A stretch of 64,000 nucleotides of DNA from Diphasiastrum complanatum. Its lineage: Eukaryota > Streptophyta > Lycopodiopsida > Lycopodiales > Lycopodiaceae. A program made the position numbers and the translations under genes. Shown here in pieces: positions 54,144 through 64,000 of this stretch (its first letter is position 1; the number at the start of each line of letters is the position of its first letter). Location of the stretch: contig CM055107.1 in the NCBI GenBank assembly GCA_029204225.1, positions 45,849,165-45,913,164 of the forward strand, in the 5' to 3' direction. The notes beneath the pieces are model-generated. The model searched no databases. It worked only from the letters and a program-made list of their open reading frames with translations, and was not told where the DNA came from.

Positions 54144-55999
54144 ATGGCAAGCTCTACCATTACATGGAAAGCACGCACAGACATTCAACTGGCATCAATC
54201 CAGTCTCATCTGGATCAATACAGGCTGGGACGTCTGAAGGTGGATCCCTTAGTTATACTCTCAGAAGTCAGCACTAAGTTTGTTCATTCCATCCACTCGG
54301 TATCTGAATCTGATTTTAAAGTTCATGTGACTGTGCAAACATTTTGAAATCCTAAGCGATGACGAGAAGAGTTTTCTGATGGGAAGAATATTGTCTACAA
54401 CATCAGTCGACCTATCTAGCCTTCTAACCACACCTGTCACAACACCACAGTTGCGCCAACAATCCAAGTAGTAGACACGACAGCTATGGAAGTCGACGTT
54501 GCTATTTCACAAAAGGTTGTTGATACCACCACAGCCATGGACACAGATGGTGCTGCTGCAACTGACTTAACAAAGCCAGTTTCTGCTTCAACTGCACAGA
54601 AGCAGAAGAGCTCAAGCGACTCGGACCAAGAAGAAACTCAGTCTGATAATTTTGGCAAAGCTCGAGGAACTACAGAGGGCGACACTGGGGCAGGTGACGA
54701 AGATGAAGACGAACCTGACCAACATCCCTGGTGGTTCAACACTATGACTGCCAAAGCCAAAAATTTAGTTGATGAAATTTATGAATTTGATAAATATAAC
54801 CAGAAGAGCACTATGGAGCTGATCGATGCAGAGAAAAATCTCCGCGAATCTATCAAAGAATCCTACGAGAAGATCGACTGGCTCGAAGCAGACAACAATA
54901 AACTCTAAACAAAGTCGTTCACTCGAAAGTCAACTTCATACCTCAATAAAGGAAGCTGATTCTTTAAAAGAAATCAATAAGACGATTGAAGCCAAGTTTG
55001 CGAATTCTCATACAACAATTGATTATTTAAAATAACAAGTGCTGAAAGCGAATCAGGACAATGTCGCTATTCGGAAATTTTTGCAGGAGGAACAAGCCAC
55101 ATGAATAAAAGCCGAAACAGCACTAGGATTGTGCATGCTAGGAAGTTAGATCCTCATGATTCAAGGATTGTATAGATCTCTGATTGTATACTGCTTATTG
55201 AAGTCATTGTCTTCTCCCTTTCGCCATGCTTTTAATCACAGATGCAACAACCAGATTTTGTTTAATATCGGTGCCCTTAGCGTTCCCTCCAGACAGAGCT
55301 TTTGTCATACAGATCTGTCCCTTGTAATCCAAGAGAACCAAGTTTGAGCTCCTACCCAAAGCTACAATACAATGTTCTCGTGGGGAGGAAGTCAGATTTC
55401 ATGATCGACTTCCGGAGCTTCACATAACTATATTTCAAGGAGCGTAGTGGAACAGTTCAGCTTGCCGACCAGAAATGTAACATCAATGCTCAAGGTAGAA
55501 ACAACAAAGGAAGCACTGGACGCAAACAAAGCAACATTGAACATCCCGGTGCAAATTGGGAGATGGAAGGCTAAACTTAGCTTTTTGATTTTAGAGATGG
55601 ATGCCTTCGATGTAAATGCAAGTTCTATCAGTTCCAAGGCCAAATGCTAGACAATTTACGAGCAAAATTTTTGCAACCGCTCGAAGATGAGAACGCATTA
55701 GTTGAAGAAGAGTTGGCGGAGCTGAAAGAGCTATCTATCGAGGCCAATCACCAAACACGCACCGGGTTGGATGCACATGAGAAATATTCGCAGGCCCTAC
55801 TCAGAATCGACAATCTACACAGCAACTCAACACCGTTCCTGTTTGTTCAGGAGTTGCTGACCACCCCAAATATTTGGAGGCAGTAGCGAAGATCTCAAAC
55901 AACAGCTCGAAGATCAAAAGCTAGCTGTAGAATTCCAATCACAAGACATCGTACCAGCAGATACCCAAGCTAAACGACCACGTCGAAACCAGTCAAAGG
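54144..55999 (+). pseudogene. Decayed coiled-coil ORF downstream of gypsy pol
   Basis: Begins MASSTITWKARTDIQLASI. Several stops interrupt it: three before 54,486 (two TGA, one TAG, all explicable as C-to-T changes), then a 140-codon open part with an acidic stretch GAGDEDEDEPDQHPWW and a helical region KAKNLVDEIYEFDKYN. Frame changes follow with SRSLESQLHTSIKEAD and later EDENALVEEELAELKELSIE, all strongly coiled-coil. A possible splice donor closes the sequence at 55,999. Additional ORFs after pol occur in some plant gypsy lineages, but ownership by F is inferred from position only. Confidence 0.5.
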
Positions 56000-57256
56000 T
56001 ATGTGCTAAAAGATTCAATGCATTTGCTGACCGGTTCCCTGCCTCCTTCGCATAATGTATCGATTTAGGATCAGAAAGCTACACTGCCATTGCCTCTTTA
56101 TTCCTTTTAATGTGCTGGCTACAAATAGCATGGAGGTTTTTGAAATGTAGAAGCTCTTCAGATCGGGATTGTAGACCTTCTTGGGATTGAAACTAAGTTG
56201 GAAATCCTTCAAAATGCAGATTATGATAGAAGAAATCCGTATAAGAGAGCTTCCTTCTCCTTCTCAAACACCACTGGGTGGTTTTGGTTTCTTTTCTCTC
56301 CCGCTCAAGAAGGAAACACCGATACACACTCACTCCCATCCCTCCTTAAAAGATCAAGCAACTATCAAGGGGTCACCAGCAAGCTTTCAACGTGCAGCAA
56401 ACTCTCCAAGCTCACATTAAAATCACTTTCTAAAACCATTCTAAAAACATCCATTCACCAAACCACATTCCTTAAACTCTTAAGAACATAAAAAGATACA
56501 CACAAGCCTCAACCTTCATACTCCTCAAATCACTCTCTTGAGACAAGACCACACCACCACTTCTAACAATCACAATGCCAACATTCAATCAACCAAAAAA
56601 TGCAAGCATAACCTCCACCACAATCTAACCACAAAACATCGAACAACTTCAAGAAATCAACAATGACAACTAACTAACTCAACTCCCATACAACTCTTAG
56701 CTCACTCCCATTACACATAGTAAGCAAAGCTCATCAAGATACAAACACTCACCCTCACTCTCACCTTCTAACAATCATCAACATGCAACAATCTAACAAT
56801 TCAATCAATGAACTCACTCAAGTCATATGAGGCAAGACAACAAGCATCCAAGACTACTAACTGTCAACATGACATCCAACTCACTCTCAACATGGAACTC
56901 TCTTAACATCTAACTGTCAACATCATCTCACTCTATTGCAACACTCAACATCAAACTACATTGGCCTCTCAACTCTCATCATACACAACAACCATAATTG
57001 CATGCTAACATTCATAACATCATAAGGAAACTAACCACAAAGGCACCAAGACAAGAAAGCAAGCACTTGAACATCCAACTCTCAAAACTTTCCATCTATC
57101 AACATCATCTCATTATGACTTCCAACTTCCAACTATCTTGATCCTTAACTATCACATCAAACTCAATCACTCCAACTATCAACTCACTATCACATTATTA
57201 TCCAACTATCATCCAACTATATTCTAACACAAAGAATGGCCTCCTTTCATAGTAAA
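56000..57256. other. No gene; G-depleted low-complexity tract at about 56,430-57,240
   Basis: The plus strand here is mostly C, A and T with few G, rich in caactc, ccaactatc and cacatc words. No protein domain was recognised. The first 400 bp is ordinary noncoding sequence. No LTR end of F was found. Confidence 0.5.
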
Positions 57257-57911
57257 TGTGAAAAATACAGATCCTAAGTGGATCTAAACTCCAAGATCAT
57301 TGGCTTGAATGCCTGCACTCCAAACTACATAAGCTAGGAATTGGCAACACATTCTATGCTACCTAGAATGCAAAGAACTTGATCAAAAAGCATTTATCAC
57401 AAATGGAAACTTCCATAAACATCAAGTGTGGCCCAAAATAGCATTATACAGTCCATAATACATCAGCCTACCACTTTTGGAAAGCACCTAAGATCATACA
57501 CAATAGCTTGAAGACAATACACACAACAATGCTCTCAATGGAGGAAGAAACAATGACAATGATCTATTGATCTCAATGAAGCATACAAAAGGTTTCTCCA
57601 GCCTGTTCTCCATGACTTCCCTACTATTTATGGATGAGGAAGATGACTCTCTCTCCTCTCTCTAGAAGGTACTTGACCCTAGATATTCCCTATATAGGAA
57701 AAATAGCTAAAAATGGCTTATATGACCAAAATACATCAAAATGGTCTCATTTTGAAGGGTATGAAGTTTGACACTTCATCATACTGAAAAAATACAGTAA
57801 ATAAAAACATTGTGGCCTGGTTCACACGTGCAAAACTCCAGAACCAAAACTATTTACAATTTTAGCCAATTTAGGCCTCAAACTAGCTAGGAAATGTTGA
57901 CAATTTTCACA
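57257..57911 (-). repeat. 3' LTR of copia I
   Basis: 655 bp. In plus-strand view it begins TGTGAAAAATACAGATCC and ends ATTTTCACA, the same plan as D and J. A TATA-like CATAAATAG lies near 57,625 (minus strand). Confidence 0.8.
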
Positions 57912-58556
57912 CTCCCTCTTCAACATTGGATGCTAGTTTCAACATAGTCTTTGAGCACATTCCAAGATTAGATCTATGCATTAAATATAGGTCCTTTCCC
58001 AATGGTTTGGTGAAGATATCAGCCACACACTCCTTTGAAGAGACATGTTGAAGCTCCACCTCTTTGGCAATGACTTGATCTCTCACAAAATGGTGAGCAA
58101 TCTCAATGTGCTTGCTCCTTGCATGAAAAACAGGATTGCTTGCCAAGCTTTGGGCTGAAAGGTTATCACAAAGTATGATTGGAGTCTTCTCTGGTTCCAG
58201 CAAGTGAAGATCCAATAACATCCTCTTGATCCAAAGAATCTCCTTGGTGCATGTTGTTAATGCCTTGTACTCGGCTTCGGTGGAAGATAGAGAGATAGTT
58301 GGTTGCTTCTTTGATAGCCATGAGACCACTCCATCTCCAAGATAGATTGCAAAGGCACTTGTTGACTTCCTATCCATTTGATCACCTGCAAAATCTGAAT
58401 CTGAAAATCCACAAAGGTTAGGTGTAGTACCTCCATACAAGATGCCAAAATCTCTAGATCCCGAGATGTATCTAAGTACTCTCTTTCCTAGCTTCCATTG
58501 AGCCTCACTAGGATCTTGCATAAATTGACTTAGTTTACCAACCGTTTTGATGTGTG
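57907..58556 (-). pseudogene. copia I RNase H (well preserved)
   Basis: A 204-codon open frame (58,521-57,907) with KRVLRYISGSRDFGILYGG, FSDSDFAGDQMDRKSTSAFA, STEAEYKALTTCTKEILWIK, ILCDNLSAQSLASNP, HARSKHIEIAHHFVRD and VADIFTKPLGKDLY. RNase H residues D, E and D of the copia type are all present. Upstream reverse transcriptase is missing apart from TVGKLSQFMQDPSEAQ. Confidence 0.95.
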
Positions 58557-58606
58557 TTGAGGTGGAAGAAGATTGGAGTCTAAATTACATCAGGTGAGAA
58601 CTATTG

Positions 58607-58839
58607 CTCCTACAAGATGATGTACTTTCAGACTTCAGATTCATTTTCAATGGTAAACTCGTAAGTAACTATAAACACTCGATTCTTTATGAATATATTC
58701 AATCAAAGCTTTCTAATACAATCTTTGTACTAATTGTAACTAACTTTGTATTAGTTTTATGTAGGTACGTAAAAGACATGAGCTCGAGATCAAATGCAGA
58801 GATATTGACGAAACAATCCAACTTATGGAAGAACACTGA
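58607..58839 (+). pseudogene. Element X ORF1 C-terminal exons (copy X2)
   Basis: Two exons, ending at 58,660 (GTAAGT donor) and running 58,765-58,839 (gtag acceptor), give LSDFRFIFNGKL then VRKRHELEIKCRDIDETIQ and a stop. X1 has VDFVFTRNGQN then IRRRAEKDHECV with the intron at the same place. The upstream exons are absent. Confidence 0.65.
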
Positions 58840-59035
58840 GATTCACTATCAGCAAATACATGCCAATCATCATGTCTTTTTATCAATATAGAAAATTGCA
58901 TTCCAGTATTACACTATGGACACAACCTGATTGTAAGAATCTATATTGATATCAATAAAAAAATCCATAAATGGGTTGTTTACATGTAAAATGATTGTAT
59001 TTTTTTTATATATATCTCTATTTACAAATAGATCT

Positions 59036-61120
59036 CTATTCAGTCAATTTTTCTACATTTTCTTTATCAATATTAGAAACTGATAAGGGAACAGCTCCTT
59101 CTATAATCTCGCCTTCCTCTGTTTCGGGAAGGGCCTCTATGCCTTTTAAGACAAGAGGACTCTCTGCTATAATATCGCCTTCCTCTGTATTAGGAATGAC
59201 TTCTATTCCTTTTTTATCATATATAATAAGATCTGCATCTTGAGCAATCTGAAAGGCTGTTAAGGCAGGAGCAGCCTGCTTTTGAGGGCCCTCGATCTCA
59301 GGTGCAACGCTTACACCATTTTGTACATAAGTTCTGATCAACTGTTGTCGAAATCTATATACATCGTCAAATATATACGGCTCAAGAGTGAACTGTCATC
59401 ACAAAACACGAGAATCAGCAAATTACAAACAATGATAGTAAAGAAATAAAAATCAAAATGAAAGGAACTACAAATGAACAGAATATTATCTTTTCAATAT
59501 CTACATCCACTTGTAAATTATACCACTCAAAAAATAGCTTCGTATTGTACAAGACGAACCATGCACAACTAAAAGTGAACCTTTGTTGTACACACTACAT
59601 ATATTGAACGAAAATTAATAATGTTATGACAGAAAATTTATTTATGCTATATGATAGATTTAAACTAAAACGAATACATGCATATCAGAGATAAATTGAA
59701 TATACATTGAGAGATCTAATAGTTATCTCTCCAATTAAGGTTGTTGTTGTCGGTATTTCCCGAACGACATCATGAAGTAGATAATCAAATTTTCTATGTT
59801 TATTTACAGTTGAGTTTAATTTTACACATAGAAAATTTGATACTCCCTCTTTACAGAAATAATATTCAGGCTCCAATGCCGACTGCAACAACCAAGATAC
59901 AAATATCGATAAATCTATACTTATTAAAGCAATCCTTACTAATTAAAGCAATTCTGCATGCAACAATCCAGATTAAAGAAACAAAAACAAAAGAGCAATC
60001 TTTATTTATTTTCATATGGAATCAAATAAAATTTCGCCATTGGACTGTATTCAATAAAATATACAGCCTTCTCAAAAGCGGCTTCCTTTGTTTTTATCGC
60101 TCCCATAAAAAATGGACTAACAACAAAAACTATACCATGGGAATTGGAACTATGTTGCAAAAAGGATCTTCCAGCTTTTACTATTACATCTGTAATTTTT
60201 GATTTTTTATCTTTCAACTCGGCACAAAATTTGGGACCTAGTCTAAAGCTTTTACGTGAATCTGGAAGAAAAAAATCAAAATAATTGCCAAAAAGATCAA
60301 TTTTATTAGCTAGGTAGGCCTCGTACTGGTTATAATGGTCACAATCAAAATAAACTTGGACAGAATTGTATGGAATTTTGACAAAAAAATTATGTACAAG
60401 AGCAGAAAGAGAAGTAGATATAATATTTACATATTTCTCTGTTATTTTGTCGAGCTCCTCTTGGGTAATCAACACTTTTGGTGAAGAAACCTGTTGAGGA
60501 GCTGGACAAATAACAGGAGGAGGGGGTGATGATTCTTGGTCTGAATCAGATTCTCCAACATCTGACTCAGAGCTTAGGACGATCCAGGATCTCTTGGCAG
60601 GGATAACTCTTGGAGGAAGGGAAGCAGCTGGCCTTCGAGATCCAACTTTCTTGGGGACAAGCTATTTCCTTTTTCTTCTAGAGGTAGTCGGCAAGTTGGT
60701 TCTATCCAGAGGCAGATCTTTGGAGGTGCTGGCGTTATCAACATGCAAACTAGAAAAACGGTCCCGAAGTCTTCTAAGAATGACGAAATCTTTTGGCATG
60801 GTGATGACATGCTTATCATGCACTGCCAAAAGACATGTATCCTCAAAAAAATGGGACAAAAAATCCTCTACAGCACCCTATAAGGCCTGCATGGCTGTCA
60901 CGACAAATCGAACATTTAGCCCAAGTGACAGAGTGACATTCCTGACAGATTGGCTAAAAGGAGGTCTAGGGATCAACAGTTCAGTTGATCTCTAGAGTTT
61001 TCTAATCTCCCTCAGCCAGACCTGCTTCCTACTACGTCTACGGTTTGTACCAAGGGGAACACGAGCATGGGATGGCTATACAGTGGTTATGGCACGGGTA
61101 ATGGATTTGGTCCTGGCCAT
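59036..61120 (-). pseudogene. Histone H3 fold fused to a long C-terminal extension (X2)
   Basis: From the ATG at 61,120 the protein begins MARTKSITRA (K4 kept, alanine at the K9 position), has a short basic tail (GTNRRRSRKQ), then an H3 fold at residues 36-121: WLREIRKL-stop-RSTELLIPRPPF, RFVVTAMQAL, FEDTCLLAVHDKHVITMPKD, RRLRDR. Loop 1 is canonical in length. The frame continues with RRKRK, an acidic patch ESDVGESDSDQES, polyproline, then an unknown globular region (ITQEELDKITEKYVNII, VQVYFDCDHYNQYEAYLANK) to 60,002. Further exons probably lie at 59,882-59,706 and 59,392-59,036, the latter with acidic repeats (PNTEEGDII, PETEEGEII). The four premature stops (codons 15, 43, 81, 153) are all TAG, each a CAG-to-TAG change where comparison is possible. 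The better ATG of two adjacent ones was chosen. Confidence 0.85.
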
Positions 61121-62019
61121 CATTCTCAAGAAAACTAAATTAAAAAATATAAAGTTTGAACAAAAGTGTAGGGAATGAAAACAAAAAAAATTGCGATCAG
61201 AGGGCCCTTGAGATCGATACCAGAACTGAATATCGGTTTTGAGCGCAAGATATACATAGAATATTTTCATAAACGAGATGCGCGTTCGAAAGCGATATTG
61301 GAATAACAACAATATCGGTCTCGAGCGCACTGTGAGAAGGCGAACGATGAAGCGGTGAGAGGGCGCGCTTGAGAGCGATATTGGGAGTGAAAACTGAAAT
61401 TTTTGCGAAAAAAAATAAAAATTTCGAGGACTTACATATACGAAATTTTTGCACACGTGAAAAACCGATCAATGACATGTGTCGTCATCTAACTGGTCCA
61501 CATGGAGTGTCCGTACTGACAATGATACTCAATTATGAGGCCACGTGGGTCGGGACACGTGCATGAATCATTTTTTGACACGTGTCATTTTGCACGTGAC
61601 AGATGTCAGATCAATCATTGTCTGTACGGCAGATTATTGCTGACCAATCATACGTCAATATGTGTCCTTTTGTAACTTCTCCACACATGCGATTTTTTTT
61701 TATAAATAGGTTATTTTCGACTCGAATTTTCACGCAAATTTTCGATTTCTTAGTCGAATATCGATCTCAAGCGCGCCCTTTGCACTGATTACCCTTCGTT
61801 GACTTACTTGTGCCTAGAACCGATACTGCCTTGTCCAATATCACATTCAAGTGCACCTTACATCTCATTTCTTTTCTGCTCTTTGTTCACGCGTTCGGAT
61901 CCGATACCCTAATTTCTAGTATCTCTTTCAAGCGCACATTGCCTTGAGGTTCTTGTCTGATCTGTAGTTTGCGTCTGAGAGCGATATTTGGAATTTTACA
62001 TCCGTAGTTTTTGTTTAAA
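61121..62019. promoter_or_regulatory. Divergent promoter region with repeated AATATCG-CTCAAGCGC motifs
   Basis: The 900 bp between two divergent genes carries a motif of the form AATATCGxTCTCAAGCGC in both orientations: near 61,205, 61,225, 61,280, 61,309, 61,363, then 61,754, 61,830, 61,915 and 61,973. The copies at 61,363 and 61,754 are close inverted repeats around the centre. A TATA box (TATAAATAG) for ORF-S lies at 61,701-61,709. The multiple sites suggest binding by an element-encoded or host factor. Confidence 0.55.
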
Positions 62020-62524
62020 ATGTCTAATTTTGATTCTAGTTTGTTTTTTTTTTTTATGATTTTGGTATTAGTGATAATTTGGAGTATTTCAAATCTCTTT
62101 TTTCTTCTTTTCTTTTTATTCTTCCTTCTGTTACTGAGGGTCCTGGTGTGGAGGCATTTTCTGAGATTTATCTTAGATTTAAGTCCTGGTCAGTACTCCG
62201 TTATTCAGATATCAGTAAGGACATGATTCATTATCAAGATTTGGTGACACTCGACAAGCATAGCTATAAAGCTAAGCTTGACAGAATGTTCACCAAGTTA
62301 GTAGATGAGTGCCCAATTCACAATGAAAAATGTAGATTTGTTGATTTTCAATCTGCATTTATTTTTTTTCTTTTGTTAAATATTTCTAAGGATTCGGAAG
62401 CTGGCCCTTCCACTTCTGAAGCTGCTTCTTCCAGTGGTACAAAGTCTGAAAAGTCAAATATTGTAGATATAGAAACATTTTTTAGAGCTATTGGATCCAT
62501 ACAAAAGAAGAAAATTGTTGCATG
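62020..62524 (+). pseudogene. Element X ORF-S (copy X2)
   Basis: The start MSNFDSSLFFF at 62,020 meets a T-run that has changed length; the other frame then reads FGISDNLEYFKSLF, EGPGVEAFSEIYLRFKSW, AKLDRMFTKLVDECP, FIFFLLLNIS and a Ser-rich acidic tail SEAGPSTSEAASSSG, ending at 62,522. It resembles ORF-S of X1 in the AKLDRMF and FLLLN region and in having an acidic low-complexity tail. Function unknown. Confidence 0.5.
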
Positions 62525-62631
62525 ATTCTAAGTTGCAACTTTCATTAGAGAAAGTTTCGGAAGCAGAGTAGATACTGCTGAATTGTACTTTATAAAAAAT
62601 TTCATTTAATATACAAAATTTTACTGTGTGT

Positions 62632-62901
62632 CTATTGTCTATTGGCTTGCATAAATTTGCATGCTTTTTGAAATTTTTTATAATCTGTCGATTTTGTATT
62701 ATGACGAATTTGGATTCTTCTGTAAAACCATTGGAAGAGTTGCAATATATAGCTAAGTCTCGCCATGTTGTGTACTTTTATGAAATGCTGCTCTTGCTTG
62801 CCGATGAGATTTTTCCATTCCTTGCGATGACCATATGCTAAGACTTCCACTATTTCTTGCAAAAAATGTCGAATGATACTGTAATATGTGTTGCATGTCA
62901 T
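62632..62901 (-). pseudogene. Transposase-like tail of element X (X2)
   Basis: Minus-strand reading EVLAYGHRKEWKNLIGKQ, then HNMARLSYILQLFQWFYRRI. This aligns over about 45 residues with GSLAIWNTQGMEKSHYRAK and the ALVEIFQWFYRGV block of the X1 transposase-like gene. Upstream exons are not found to the right. Confidence 0.5.
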
Positions 62902-63430
62902 AAAAACATAATCTAAATCAGTATCAAAAGCAACATAACATTCAACTGAAGCATTGGAAATCCTACAAAGTGCTTGTCACAACTATCACTCAATAGTTGT
63001 AAGAAGAACTCCTCAGGTAGCCAGAAATCGGAAAACATCAGAATTGAGTGAAATGGTGGATCAGTTTCCAAGTCCTACACATCTACCTGATACTAAACCC
63101 AAACCAATCCTTAAAAGAGAATTAACAACAATCACATTCATACATCAGTACTCGAACTAAATGCATGAAGATGGAGCATGGAACAGAATGCAGTTTGAAG
63201 GATCTTCATTAAAAATTTCAGCAATATTACAATACACAACACATGCTATAGATAGGCCTCTATCTGTATCCATGAGCTGGTGAACCCAATTTTATCATAT
63301 TTTGGATTCCACCCTTACAACTAAGTGAACCCCATTCTTTAAAGATTTGGATTCCACCTCTTACTTGATAATAGAGGCCTCTTTATTAAAAAACATAACT
63401 CAAGTTGAGATAGTCTAAATTGCTAGCTCC
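62902..63430. other. No gene recognised
   Basis: AT-rich sequence with one 68-codon frame (62,954-63,160) of no recognisable family. It contains two near copies of gattccaccctta/gattccacctctta around 63,300-63,365. It may include the lost right end of X2. Confidence 0.4.
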
Positions 63431-64000
63431 CACATCGCTATCCATCTTTCGGGAATTGCCATGGGACTCACAACTATATATTTTAGCCTAGCACTAATAA
63501 TTCTTGTGCTCTCTCATGTGTATACTCGACTTCAACTTCTCTTATGTATATATTCGACTCCGACTTCGACTTCTCTCATGTATAAACTCAACATCGAAGT
63601 GCCCGACATCGAAGTACCCGACTTCAACACTAACTCCATAAATTCCATCGACAACTTGACTTCGTCGACTTGCCCGACTTCATCGACTTTCTCATCAGGG
63701 AAAAGTCGATCCAAGTACTATCAGAAGACTTTATGGCAGTTCACCTACTTGTACATAGTCTTTACTATTTAAAAGGGCCGTTACCAACTACAAGGCGGTT
63801 GTAATTAATTAAGTAGGTAGAAAGCACTGACCTGAAAGACTTGTAAATAATATCTTTCAGTTAGTTATCTATAAGAGAGATAGTTGATAAAAGTCAGGGA
63901 TAGAAGCTCTAAAATATCTACGCCTCACTGAATTGTGCTCAACTTCATGCCCATGTATCATTTTCTGATTTTTATCAAGAGTAAATTGTTGTCCACACTA
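63431..64000 (+). repeat. LTR-like fragment, continues beyond window
   Basis: Shares ccatctttcggga, ccatg and ctctcat blocks with 5,331-5,430. It contains short tandem ctcgacttc/cttctctcatgtata units at 63,520-63,600, a cccgacatcgaagt doublet at 63,600-63,625 and a TATA-like CTATTTAAAAG near 63,763, suggesting an LTR promoter. Confidence 0.4.

Larger units (their letters stand above)
34349..55999 (+). mobile_element. Ty3/gypsy element F, interrupted by X1 and copia J; 3' LTR not found
   Basis: The 5' LTR is in two parts around X1, followed by the primer site, a repeat-rich leader, gag, a gap where protease and most reverse transcriptase are missing, RNase H, integrase (split by J) and a further coiled-coil ORF at 54,144-55,999. 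The primer-site phrase and an ORF downstream of pol fit the Tat/Athila side of plant gypsy elements. The downstream ORF is assigned to F by position only. Confidence 0.65.
57257..58556 (-). mobile_element. Ty1/copia element I (J family), 3' end only
   Basis: On the minus strand: end of reverse transcriptase and RNase H, then polypurine sequence and a 3' LTR. The element is cut on its 5' side near 58,556, where element X2 sequence begins. Confidence 0.85.
58557..62901. mobile_element. Element X, copy X2
   Basis: Contents from left: the tail of ORF1 (+), an H3-fusion gene (-), a promoter region with repeated motifs, ORF-S (+) and a transposase-like tail (-). The first and last genes keep the inward orientation seen in X1, but the two middle genes are divergent rather than convergent. 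No terminal inverted repeat was found; the left end is lost at copia I and the right end is not located. Confidence 0.65.

Overview
The window looks like a repeat-dominated seed-plant nuclear genome. It is AT-rich, carries plant-type Ty1/copia and Ty3/gypsy retrotransposons with initiator-tRNA-Met primer sites, and holds one nepenthesin-like A1 aspartic protease gene. The depth of nesting and decay suggests a very large genome such as a gymnosperm, but no feature proves the taxon. I see no rRNA, tRNA or CRISPR array. The only probably functional host gene is the protease at 10,169-11,584 (minus strand).

Layout. 1-3,387: broken gypsy gag-pol. 5,521-8,086: 5' half of a copia element on the minus strand. 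8,421-14,988: inverted duplication (arms about 2.2 kb) around the protease, whose 3' half is repeated as a broken copy at 12,853-13,256. 15,149-16,545: fragment of element X (copy X3). 17,560-23,596: gypsy LTR and leader pieces, a TRIM-like mini-element, and copia and gypsy fragments. 23,597-34,348: nested copia elements (D, C2, with B inserted in the LTR of C2). 34,349-about 56,000: gypsy element F, whose 5' LTR is split by element X1 (34,791-43,336) and whose integrase is split by copia element J (46,819-52,722). 57,257-58,556: 3' end of another copia element. 58,557-62,901: third copy of X (X2).

The most unusual content is family X, a multi-gene element present three times. The fullest copy, X1, has 37-bp inverted terminal repeats (one mismatch) and sits inside the LTR of gypsy element F, which outlines its ends. 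It carries ORF1 (three exons, unknown, possibly ubiquitin-like C-terminus), a histone H3-like gene, an unknown acidic-tailed ORF, and a long multi-exon gene resembling a transposase. X2 carries an ORF1 tail, a different H3-like gene fused to a long C-terminal extension, a relative of the unknown ORF, and a transposase remnant. X3 keeps ORF1 and the tail of the H3-fusion gene. Both H3-like proteins begin ARTK and lack a lysine at the H3 K9 position, yet keep a recognisable histone fold with canonical-length loop 1. A transposon encoding its own H3 could affect its packaging or silencing; that part is inference.

Nearly every mobile ORF is broken. Most premature stops in the X genes, and several elsewhere, are explained by C-to-T change at CAG or CGA codons, as expected of long-methylated plant DNA.
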